This document shows, piece by piece, positions 23,900 through 33,043 of a DNA stretch of 64,000 nucleotides. The position numbers were made by a program, and so were the translations under genes. Location of the stretch: assembly GCA_041394705.1 (NCBI GenBank), contig JAWKHS010000006.1, positions 1 to 64,000 of the forward strand, in the 5' to 3' direction. Each line of letters begins with the position of its first letter. Position 1 is the stretch's first letter. The notes under the pieces were generated by a model. That model was not told the DNA's origin. It worked only from the letters and a program-made list of their open reading frames with translations, and made no database searches. This DNA comes from Vicinamibacterales bacterium (GTDB taxonomy: Bacteria > Acidobacteriota > Vicinamibacteria > Vicinamibacterales > UBA2999).

Positions 23900-25270
23900 T
23901 CAGTGCGTGGTGGCCGGACAGGTCCAGTCGGACACCGTGAAGTAGTCGTCGGCGTACCGGTGCGCCTGGTAGACGACGGCGGTGTTCGTCTCGTCGTAGC
24001 GGTTGACGTACTCCCAGACGAGCGCGCCCTCCTGATCCACTTCGAACACGTGCCCGGCGTTCGACTCGACGACGAGCAGGTCGCCGTTCGGCAGCCGCTC
24101 GTGCTTCCCGCGAAAGGCGGTGTAGAACGCCTGTCCGGACCCGCGGCCGTACACCAGGGACGTCACGCCCGTCACCGGATCGAGGTCGAGGATCGTGCTG
24201 GAACCGAGGGGATCGGGCCACTGGTCCACGTGCGCGGGCCCCTCAGCCGCCGCCATCGGGTTGTTGCTGAAGATGCTGATGTGTCCGTTGGGCAGGAAGT
24301 CGGGGTCGTGCTGACGGATCCAGCGGCCCACCCGCCGCCAGACGACCTCCTCGGTCGACGGCCTGAGCACCATCAGGAGGCTGAGGTCACGCATCGACAG
24401 CAGGAGGTCGCCGGCCTGGAACTGCGGAAACCGCGCGGCGAGGGAGGCCGGCAGCTCGTCGATGTCGTTCAGGTGCAGCGTCTCGCCGCGCGGGACCTGG
24501 TTGGAGAGGCCGCCGAAGTAGAGGCCCGGCGCGCCGAGCAGCAGCGCCTTCAGGACGGAGAGCTCCTGGAGCACCTGGCCGTCCGCCGACACGCGCATCG
24601 CGGTCTCGTCCAGGAACGGCGTCTTGATGTGGGGGTACGGCGATTCGCCCTCCACGTATCGGCGGCCGCCGATCCAGAAGGTGCCGTCGTCGTTCGGCGA
24701 GATCACGTGATGGGCCATCCGGGGCAGCGTCCACGCCACGCCGCCGCAACGGTCCAGCTTCGCCACGCCGAGGTTCTCGAAGTTGAAGACGATCGACCCG
24801 TCGTGAAGGGCGAGGCCGTCGTGGGGGTCCACGTTCCAGTCGCTCTTCGGGCGGTCCGACTCGGGCAGCACGTGCGTCGGATCCGGGAAGAGCGCCGAGA
24901 AGCTCAGGGGCCAGCGCCGCACCACGCGGCCGTCCGCACGGATGAGCCTGGCCTCGTTCGTGCTGCCGAAGAACCCGATGAGCAGCGTCAGCCCGGGCGA
25001 CACACGGCCGTCCACGTCGCGGGTCACCCCGGCGCCGGGATACCGCGCGCGCTGCAGGTAGGCGTCCGGACGGACGCCGAACTGGCTCCGCCAGGTGCGA
25101 AGCTGCCGGACGGAATCGATCGCGAAGTGGACGATCGAGTACGGGAAGACGTTCTGGGCCCCGACGACGAACCCGTACCCGAAGGCCATCAGGAAGGCCG
25201 AGACGATGAACGCGATCTTCGACCAGTCGCGCCGGCCGGGCGTCAAGTCAGGAGTGTGCGCTAGGGCCAT
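23900..25270 (-). CDS. Arylsulfotransferase (ASST)-family membrane-anchored protein
   Basis: A 456-residue protein with a single N-terminal membrane anchor (KIAFIVSAFLMAFGYGFVVGA, about 18-40) and an extracytoplasmic beta-propeller of the arylsulfotransferase_2 kind. Repeated blade motifs include ADGRVVRRWPL, WNVDPHDGLALHDGSIV, HHVISPNDDGTFWIGG and LPNGDLLVVESNAGHVFEV. In true ASSTs a histidine is transiently sulfated; His residues in DPHDG and HHVI are candidates, but whether the catalytic set is complete cannot be judged here. GGAG lies four bases before the ATG. It is downstream of htpG, same strand, with a 246-bp gap that holds nothing I recognise. Confidence 0.75.
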   Translation of the reverse strand: MALAHTPDLTPGRRDWSKIAFIVSAFLMAFGYGFVVGAQNVFPYSIVHFAIDSVRQLRTWRSQFGVRPDAYLQRARYPGAGVTRDVDGRVSPGLTLLIGFFGSTNEARLIRADGRVVRRWPLSFSALFPDPTHVLPESDRPKSDWNVDPHDGLALHDGSIVFNFENLGVAKLDRCGGVAWTLPRMAHHVISPNDDGTFWIGGRRYVEGESPYPHIKTPFLDETAMRVSADGQVLQELSVLKALLLGAPGLYFGGLSNQVPRGETLHLNDIDELPASLAARFPQFQAGDLLLSMRDLSLLMVLRPSTEEVVWRRVGRWIRQHDPDFLPNGHISIFSNNPMAAAEGPAHVDQWPDPLGSSTILDLDPVTGVTSLVYGRGSGQAFYTAFRGKHERLPNGDLLVVESNAGHVFEVDQEGALVWEYVNRYDETNTAVVYQAHRYADDYFTVSDWTCPATTH

Positions 25271-25516
25271 GGTGCTCCGCGGCGGGGCCGTCGATGAGCG
25301 CCGGCTCCGCGGCCAACGCCCGAGTCAACGCAGGCCCGCGACGGACGCGCCGGACAGCCTCCGACGCGACGATGCGCACGCCTGCCGATGTCGTACGGGC
25401 GGGGGGAGCCCTGCTGGTTCGTCGACGCGTCGCGCGCGGCGGTCAGCGGCGCGGTGACGGTCGGTGTTGTTGAGTCTACACCGGCCGTCGCCGCCGCGAC
25501 GAGCCGCGCCCGTGGC

Positions 25517-27457
<1,941 letters not shown>

Positions 27458-27520
27458 CGGTGCTTCCCCGCGGAGTGTCGAGCCGTGGCCCGGCAGGACA
27501 GTGTGCCACGGCTCGCGCCC

Positions 27521-27952
27521 TCACGGCTGCCCCAGGCCCAGCTGCCGCAGCCACTCGCGCTCGTCGCTGACCCGCCAGTGCTGCCAGAGGCGCCCGTCCT
27601 TCAGCCACTCGATCTGCATCTGCCGGATGTCGAACGACCGGCCGGTGGGCGGGAGGCCGAACAGCGCGCCCGTGTGCGTCCCGGTCACCCGGAGGAACAC
27701 GGCCGCCCGGTCGCCGTCGACGACGAGGTCGAGAATCTCGTAGTGCAGGTCGGGCGCGCCCTCGCGCATGGCCCGCACGATCGGCTTCAGGTCGGCGGGC
27801 CCGGGCCGGGGGTTCGGTATGCTCGGGCTGTGGTTGACGTAGTCGGGCGCCAGCAGCTCGTCGAGCACGTCGAGGTCGCCTCCGTTCCAGACTTCGTCGA
27901 AGTAGCGCGTTATCACGCGTGCGGCGTTCGTGGCGGCAGGGAGTGGGTGCAT
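27521..27952 (-). CDS. SnoaL-like ester cyclase family protein
   Basis: A 143-residue NTF2-like protein. VITRYFDEVWNGGDLDVLDELLAPDYVNH, GPADLKPIVRAMREGAPD, GDRAAVFLRVTGTHTGALFGLPPTGR and the closing IEWLKDGRLWQHW all match the SnoaL-like ester cyclase family. In most bacteria these are of unknown substrate. The gene is divergent from a Crp-family regulator, with the TTAACCC palindrome between them, so regulation by that protein is likely. The ATG lies inside a small GCCGGCAT repeat that may fold over the start. Confidence 0.82.
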   Translation of the reverse strand: MHPLPAATNAARVITRYFDEVWNGGDLDVLDELLAPDYVNHSPSIPNPRPGPADLKPIVRAMREGAPDLHYEILDLVVDGDRAAVFLRVTGTHTGALFGLPPTGRSFDIRQMQIEWLKDGRLWQHWRVSDEREWLRQLGLGQP

Positions 27953-27986
27953 GCCGGCATCATGCCGGGGAGACCCGCCGGTAGCA

Positions 27987-28003
27987 TTAACCCGGGTTAA
28001 CCC
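27987..28003. promoter_or_regulatory. TTAACCCGGGTTAACCC operator between ester cyclase and Crp-family regulator
   Basis: TTAACCCGGGTTAA (27987-28000) is a perfect 14-bp palindrome, and GGGTTAACCC (27994-28003) is a second, overlapping one. The site lies 34 bp from one start and 19 bp from the other, well placed to control both genes. Confidence 0.6.
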
Positions 28004-28022
28004 GCGCCCCGGGACCACGACC

Positions 28023-28628
28023 ATGGAAGACCTGACGTCCCTTCACCTGCTCCGGAGCCTGGAGACGGCCGCCGGCCTCGAGTTGGCGGGGCTCGACCGC
28101 CTCGCGTCCGTCATCCGCACCACGGCGATTCCCGCCCGCGGGGCGGCCTTCCACGAGGACGAGCCGTGCCCGCGTGTGTTCGTCGTGCGCGAGGGGCTGT
28201 TCAAGCAGCTCTACACCGACGACGACGGGAACGAGTGGGTCAAGAGCTTCGCGCGCGAGGGCGAGGCGTTCGCGTGCCCGGTGGCGCTCTCCGGCGGGCG
28301 CACGTCGTTTGCCAGCATCGCGATCGAGCCGAGCGTGGTGGAGAGCCTGGACTGGAGCGCCGTCGAGGCGCTCGGCGCGGCGGATCTCGCCTGGCAGACG
28401 GCGATCCGGCTTGGCTTCCAGCGGCTGGCCGAACTCAAGGTCAGGCGCGAGCGCGATCTCCTCATGCTGAACGCCGAACAGCTGTATCGCCAGCTGGCCG
28501 CGGCGTCGCCGGACCTGATCGGCCGGGTGCCGCAGAAGGACCTCGCGGCGTATCTCGGCGTCACGGCCGTGGGGCTCAACCGGATCGTGAAGCGCGTCGC
28601 GGCACGGCCGGCGGGCCGCCCCCGCTGA
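28023..28628 (+). CDS. Crp/Fnr family transcriptional regulator
   Basis: The 201-residue protein has a cupin-like cyclic-nucleotide-binding domain (ARGAAFHEDEPCPRVFVVREGLFKQLY; GNEWVKSFAREGEAF) and a C-terminal winged helix (RVPQKDLAAYLGVTAVGLNRIVKRV). The sensing pocket lacks the R-S-A motif for cAMP and has no Fnr-type cysteine cluster. It thus resembles Crp-family proteins that pair with small NTF2-like or DoxX genes. The start ATG at 28023 lies 19 bp after a palindrome, consistent with autoregulation. Confidence 0.85.
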   Translation: MEDLTSLHLLRSLETAAGLELAGLDRLASVIRTTAIPARGAAFHEDEPCPRVFVVREGLFKQLYTDDDGNEWVKSFAREGEAFACPVALSGGRTSFASIAIEPSVVESLDWSAVEALGAADLAWQTAIRLGFQRLAELKVRRERDLLMLNAEQLYRQLAAASPDLIGRVPQKDLAAYLGVTAVGLNRIVKRVAARPAGRPR

Positions 28629-28665
28629 CGGCCGCTCCAACCGTTTGCCCCTGGCGGCCGTCGAA

Positions 28666-28684
28666 TACCTTACCTGGTAAGGTA
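28666..28684. promoter_or_regulatory. TACCTTACC-T-GGTAAGGTA operator upstream of PadR/ADOP module 3
   Basis: A perfect inverted repeat with 9-bp arms and a T centre, ending five bases before the PadR ATG. Its right arm overlaps the ribosome binding region, so a bound PadR dimer would block both initiation of transcription and ribosome access to the DNA-proximal start. Confidence 0.65.
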
Positions 28685-28689
28685 AGGTC

Positions 28690-29019
28690 ATGCCCGACGC
28701 GCCCATGGAACTGCTGCAAGGCACGCTCGACGTGCTGATCCTGAAGGCCCTGGCCCGCGGGCCCAGCCACGGGTATGCGGTGTCCCGCTGGGTCCGGGAG
28801 CGCACTGACGGCGCGCTCCAGATCGAGGACGCGCCCCTCTACAAGGCCCTGCGGCGGCTCGAAGAGGGCGGGTTCGTGGCGGCCGAATGGGGCGTGGCCG
28901 AGAGCGGACGGCAGGCGCGCATCTACACGCTCACGCCCGCGGGCCGCCGCAAGCTCCGGGCGGGCCAGACGGCCTGGCAGCGATATGCGTGGGCCATGTT
29001 CCGGGTGCTGAAGGCATGA
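28690..29019 (+). CDS. PadR family transcriptional regulator of ADOP module 3
   Basis: The 109-residue protein is a short PadR winged helix: MELLQGTLDVLILKALARGPSHGYAVSRW, then EDAPLYKALRRLEEGGFVAAEW and ARIYTLTPAGRRKLRAG. It is the kind that precedes ADOP permeases in Acidobacteriota, where it represses the pair. Its TGA overlaps the permease ATG (ATGA). A perfect palindrome adjoins the start. The wing and recognition helix differ from the PadR of module 1, and the operators differ too. Confidence 0.9.
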   Translation: MPDAPMELLQGTLDVLILKALARGPSHGYAVSRWVRERTDGALQIEDAPLYKALRRLEEGGFVAAEWGVAESGRQARIYTLTPAGRRKLRAGQTAWQRYAWAMFRVLKA

Positions 29020-31706
29020 GCGAACCGCCGCTCCCGCCGGACGGCACGGCTCCCGACCCGGTCTCGGCCGACGTCGAGGCGGAGCTTCGCTTCCACCTCG
29101 ACATGCGGGCGGACGCGCTCGTCCGGGAGGGGCTGTCGCCCGAGGCCGCGCGGGCCCGGGCCCTGGCGGAGTTCGGCGACATCGACGACGCGCGGCATGC
29201 GATGCGCCGCGCCGGGCAGCGCACGGTGGACATCCGGCGCCGGAGGCACTACATGGACGATCTCAGGCAGGACATCGTGCACGCCCTGCGGCGCCTGGGC
29301 GCCGCGCCGGTCTTCACCGCCACCGCCCTGCTCACGCTGGCCCTGGGCATCGGCGCCAACGTCGCGATCTTCTCGGTCGTCAACGGGGTGCTGCTGCGGC
29401 CGCTGCCCTTCCCCGACGCCGATCGGCTCTACGCCGTCTACTCGGCCAATCGCACCTCTGGATCGCTCCAGGCCCCGGTGTCGCCCGTGGACGTGGACGA
29501 CTGGCGGGCCGCGCGCCGCGACATCCAGGACATCGGCGGCTTCTGGTACGCCGAGGGCGGTTCCGGCGTGAACCTGACCGGGCGCGGCACCCCCCGCCGA
29601 CTCTCGAGCGTGTTCTTCACGCCGGGGTTCCTGACCGCGCTCGGCGTGACGCCGGTGGCCGGACGCCTGCCGCGCGAGGACGAGCTGGTCCGCGGAGGGG
29701 ACGACGACGTCGTGCTCCTCACTCACGGCTTCTGGATGCGCGAGTTCGGCGGCAATCCCGGCGTCGTCGGCTCGTCGCTGACCCTCGACGACCGCCCGGT
29801 GGACGTCATCGGCGTGCTGCCGCCGTCGCTGAACTACCCGGTCGCCTCCGCCGACGTCTTCGTGCCGTACTCCACGATTCCCGACACGTCGATTCCGCGG
29901 CAGCGACAGGTCCGGGTGCTGAGGGTGGTGGCGCGCGCGAAGCCCGGCATCGGCCAGGACGCGGTGCAGGCGGAGATGACGGGCATCGCGGCGACGCTGG
30001 CGGCCAGCTATCCGGAGAACGCGAACTGGGACGGTGCCACCGTGCGCCCGCTGGCCGAGGTCGTCACCGGCTCCGTGCGGCGCAGCCTGCTCGTGCTCTT
30101 CGGCGCCGTCGGCCTGGTGCTGCTCATGGCCTGCGTGAATCTCGCGGCCCTGCAACTCGCGCGCGCGCTGGGGCGATCGCGGGAGTTGGCCGTCCGGCTC
30201 GCCCTGGGCGCACGACGGAGCCGACTCCTGCGGCAACTGCTCACGGAGAGCCTGCTCCTCGCGCTGGCCGGCGGCGCGCTCGGCGTGGCCGTGGCGCGCT
30301 ACGGCCTCGGAGCGCTCATGGCGCTCAGCGCCGGACAACTGCCCCGGGCCGACGAGATCGCCCTCGACGGCCAGGTGCTGGTGTTCAGCGCGGCGCTCGC
30401 CGTCGTCACGGGTGTGGTCTTCGGCATCCTGCCGGCATGGCGCGCCTCGGACACGGGCGGCGCGGCGGCCCTGCACGACGGCGGGCGCACCGTGGCCGGT
30501 ACCAGCCACAGACGCTGGCGCCACGGGCTCATCGTGGCGGAGGTGGCCGTGTCGATGATGCTGGTCGTCGGCGCCGGGCTCATGGGCCGAAGCTTCCTCG
30601 CCCTGTCCCGCGTCGACCTGGGGTTCCGGCCGGACCACCTGCTGGCGGTCCAGTTCACGATGGATCCGGACCGGTTCGGCCCACGCGATCAGGACGCGGC
30701 GCCCACCGCGGGCGCACCGTACGCGCTGGCGTACCAGCAGATGATCGAGCGCGTCCGGGCGCTCCCCGGCGTGGTGGCGGCCGCGGCCGTGAAGGACCCG
30801 CCGTTCCGGGGAATCGGCGAAGGCAACGGCTTCACGATTCCGGGGCGCCCGTTGGGACCCAACGGCGAGACGCCGATGGCCACCGTCATCCACGTCAGCG
30901 AAGGCTACTTCGCCACCATCGGAGCCTCGCTCGCGGCCGGCCGCGAGTTCACGCCCTTCGATCGTGGCGGCGCGCCCCTGGTCGTCGTCGTGAACGACGC
31001 CTTTGCACGGCAGTTCTTCCCGGGCCAGCCCGCCACCGGGCAGCAGCTGCAGTTCGGCCGGTCGATCTCGGCCGAGATCGTGGGAGTCGTGCACGACATC
31101 CGGCAGGTCGCGGTGGCCGAACCGGCCCAGCCGACGATCTACCTCCACAACCTGCAGAACTCGCGCGTGAAGACCACCGTCGTGGCGCGGACCTCGGGCG
31201 ACCCCCTGCAGCTCACGCGGGCGGTCGAAGAGGCCATCTGGTCGGTGGATGCCGCGCAGCCCATCACCGCCGTGTTCACGTTCGACGACGCCGTGAGCCG
31301 CGCGCTGGCGCAGCCCCGGCTGCTGACGGTGCTCCTGGGCGGCTTCGGCCTCGTGGGCCTGCTGCTCGCCGCCGTCGGCGTCTACGGCCTGCTGGCCGCG
31401 GCCGTGAGCGAACAGCGGCGGGAGTTCGGCGTCAGGCTGGCGCTGGGCGCCAGTCGCGGCCGCGTGCTCGCCGAGGTGGTGCGGCGCGGCGTGAGGGTGG
31501 CGCTCGGCGGTGTCGTCCTCGGCCTGGCCGGCGCCGTCGGCCTGACCCGCTTCATGGAGGCCGTCCTGTACGGCGTCGAACCGGCGGATCCGATCACGTT
31601 CGGCACCATGGCCCTCGTGCTGGTGGGTGTGGCGGCGCTGGCCAGCTGGCTGCCCGCCAGGCGCGCGGCCGGATTCGATCCGGCCGAGACGCTGCGGGCG
31701 GATTGA
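29016..31706 (+). CDS. ADOP-type FtsX/MacB-like ABC transporter permease 3
   Basis: An 896-residue permease. Residues 15-65 (VEAELRFHLDMRADALVREGLSPEAARARALAEFGD) form the standard cytoplasmic prefix; a first membrane helix follows near 100-126; the MacB periplasmic core contains LTHGFWMREFGGNP and VDVIGVLPPS. FtsX 1 lies near 360-480 (RLALGARRSRLLRQLL) and FtsX 2 at the C-terminus (RLALGASRGRVLAEVV). It ends with the family's RRAAGFDPAETLRAD. Translational coupling to PadR puts it under that repressor. No ATPase is linked; cargo unknown. Confidence 0.93.
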   Translation: MSEPPLPPDGTAPDPVSADVEAELRFHLDMRADALVREGLSPEAARARALAEFGDIDDARHAMRRAGQRTVDIRRRRHYMDDLRQDIVHALRRLGAAPVFTATALLTLALGIGANVAIFSVVNGVLLRPLPFPDADRLYAVYSANRTSGSLQAPVSPVDVDDWRAARRDIQDIGGFWYAEGGSGVNLTGRGTPRRLSSVFFTPGFLTALGVTPVAGRLPREDELVRGGDDDVVLLTHGFWMREFGGNPGVVGSSLTLDDRPVDVIGVLPPSLNYPVASADVFVPYSTIPDTSIPRQRQVRVLRVVARAKPGIGQDAVQAEMTGIAATLAASYPENANWDGATVRPLAEVVTGSVRRSLLVLFGAVGLVLLMACVNLAALQLARALGRSRELAVRLALGARRSRLLRQLLTESLLLALAGGALGVAVARYGLGALMALSAGQLPRADEIALDGQVLVFSAALAVVTGVVFGILPAWRASDTGGAAALHDGGRTVAGTSHRRWRHGLIVAEVAVSMMLVVGAGLMGRSFLALSRVDLGFRPDHLLAVQFTMDPDRFGPRDQDAAPTAGAPYALAYQQMIERVRALPGVVAAAAVKDPPFRGIGEGNGFTIPGRPLGPNGETPMATVIHVSEGYFATIGASLAAGREFTPFDRGGAPLVVVVNDAFARQFFPGQPATGQQLQFGRSISAEIVGVVHDIRQVAVAEPAQPTIYLHNLQNSRVKTTVVARTSGDPLQLTRAVEEAIWSVDAAQPITAVFTFDDAVSRALAQPRLLTVLLGGFGLVGLLLAAVGVYGLLAAAVSEQRREFGVRLALGASRGRVLAEVVRRGVRVALGGVVLGLAGAVGLTRFMEAVLYGVEPADPITFGTMALVLVGVAALASWLPARRAAGFDPAETLRAD

Positions 31707-31782
31707 GGCGCCCGGCCGTCGCCTCATCCGGTGCTCATCCAACCCTCACGCGAGGGTGACGACGGGGCGCCGTGCCGCAGAC

Positions 31783-31788
31783 TATCGT
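31783..31788 (+). promoter_or_regulatory. Candidate -10 box (TATCGT) of the beta-lactamase-like gene
   Basis: TATCGT is followed by seven bases and the ATG at 31796, without a ribosome binding site. Confidence 0.35.
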
Positions 31789-31795
31789 CCGTCGC

Positions 31796-33013
31796 ATGAG
31801 ACGACCGGCATCGACGCTTGGGCTGTGGGTCGCGCTGGCGGGCCTCTCCATCGGGGCCGTCGGGGTTGCGGTCCTGGGCCTCTGGACCTACATGGGCACG
31901 ACGGCCGAGCGGCTGCATCCCCGCGCGGAGGACGTGCCGTCCTCGTCGTTCGCGGCCCCCGGGCCGCGATGGACGGTCGCCGTGGAGCAGGCGCGGCGGG
32001 CCGTGCGGACCGTCCTGAGCGACCAGAACGTGCCCGGCCTCTCCGTGGCGGTCGGGGCCGAGGGCGGCCTGGTGTGGGCGGAAGGATTCGGGTGGGCCGA
32101 CCTGGATCGCCGCTCCGTGGTCGGACCCGACACCCGGTTCAGGCTCGGCACCGCCTCCACGGTGCTGACCTCGGCGGCCGCCGGCCTGCTCGTCGACGAC
32201 GGCCTTCTGCGGCTCGACGACGGGATCGGGACCGCCGTCCCCGACTTCCCGGCCACGGAGCCGCCGATCACCTTGCGCCAGGTGATGGGCCACCTGGCCG
32301 GACTCAGGACGGACGGGGGCGACGAGAGTCCCCTGCTGGGCGCCCACTGCCAGCGGCCGGCCGACGCGTTCCCGGCGTTCGGGGCGCGGCCGCTCCTGGC
32401 CGATCCCGGCAGCCGCTTCCGCATCTCGCGGTACGGGTGGATCGTGGTGAGCGCCGCGGTCGAGCGGGCGTCGGGCGAGCCGTTCCTGCGGTTCGCGCGC
32501 AAGCGGGTCTTCGAGCCGCTGGGCATGCACGACACGACCCCGGACGAGGCCTCGCGGACGGCACCCGAACAGGCGACGTCCTACTTCCCCAGGTTCGCCG
32601 CCGACCTGCAGTACGGCCTCGATCCGATGCGCCCGATCGACCTGTCCTGCTATTCGGGCGCCGGCGTCTTCGTGTCGACGCCGTCGGACCTCGTGCGCTT
32701 CGGGCTGGCCGTGCAGGGCGGCCGGCTGCTTCGGCCCGAGACGGTGTCACTGCTCCAGACGCCCCAGCGGACGACCACCGGGGAGGACACCGGCTACGGC
32801 CTCGGCTGGCAGCTCCAGCGAACGGCCATCGCCGGCGCCGAGGCGCTCGTGGCCGGCCACGACGGCGACCTCCTGGGCGGCATGGTGGCCTCGTTCGTGA
32901 CGGTCAGCCCGCGCGGCCTGGTGGTGGCCGTGACGTCCAACAGCTCCTACGTGGACACCCACGGCCTGGCGCTGACGCTCGCCCGGGCCTTCGGGGCGCA
33001 AAGCGCGCCCTGA
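31796..33013 (+). CDS. Membrane-anchored beta-lactamase-fold protein lacking catalytic residues
   Basis: A 405-residue protein with an N-terminal membrane anchor (about 9-32) and a class C beta-lactamase/PBP4*-type fold: NVPGLSVAVGAEG, VVGPDTRFRLGTAST, GLLRLDDGIG, FEPLGMHDTTP, YSGAGVFVSTPSDLVRFG and TGYGLGWQL. The SxxK motif that supplies the nucleophile is replaced by T119-A-S-T122, and the YxN motif by I210-S-R212. Only the third motif, HDG (355-357), remains. It is therefore probably a non-enzymatic binding protein or regulator, unless another residue has taken over. It lies between ADOP module 3 and the DUF5916 gene. Confidence 0.8.
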   Translation: MRRPASTLGLWVALAGLSIGAVGVAVLGLWTYMGTTAERLHPRAEDVPSSSFAAPGPRWTVAVEQARRAVRTVLSDQNVPGLSVAVGAEGGLVWAEGFGWADLDRRSVVGPDTRFRLGTASTVLTSAAAGLLVDDGLLRLDDGIGTAVPDFPATEPPITLRQVMGHLAGLRTDGGDESPLLGAHCQRPADAFPAFGARPLLADPGSRFRISRYGWIVVSAAVERASGEPFLRFARKRVFEPLGMHDTTPDEASRTAPEQATSYFPRFAADLQYGLDPMRPIDLSCYSGAGVFVSTPSDLVRFGLAVQGGRLLRPETVSLLQTPQRTTTGEDTGYGLGWQLQRTAIAGAEALVAGHDGDLLGGMVASFVTVSPRGLVVAVTSNSSYVDTHGLALTLARAFGAQSAP

Positions 33014-33043
33014 GGGACGGCCGGCGCCGGGTGACGGCAACGG

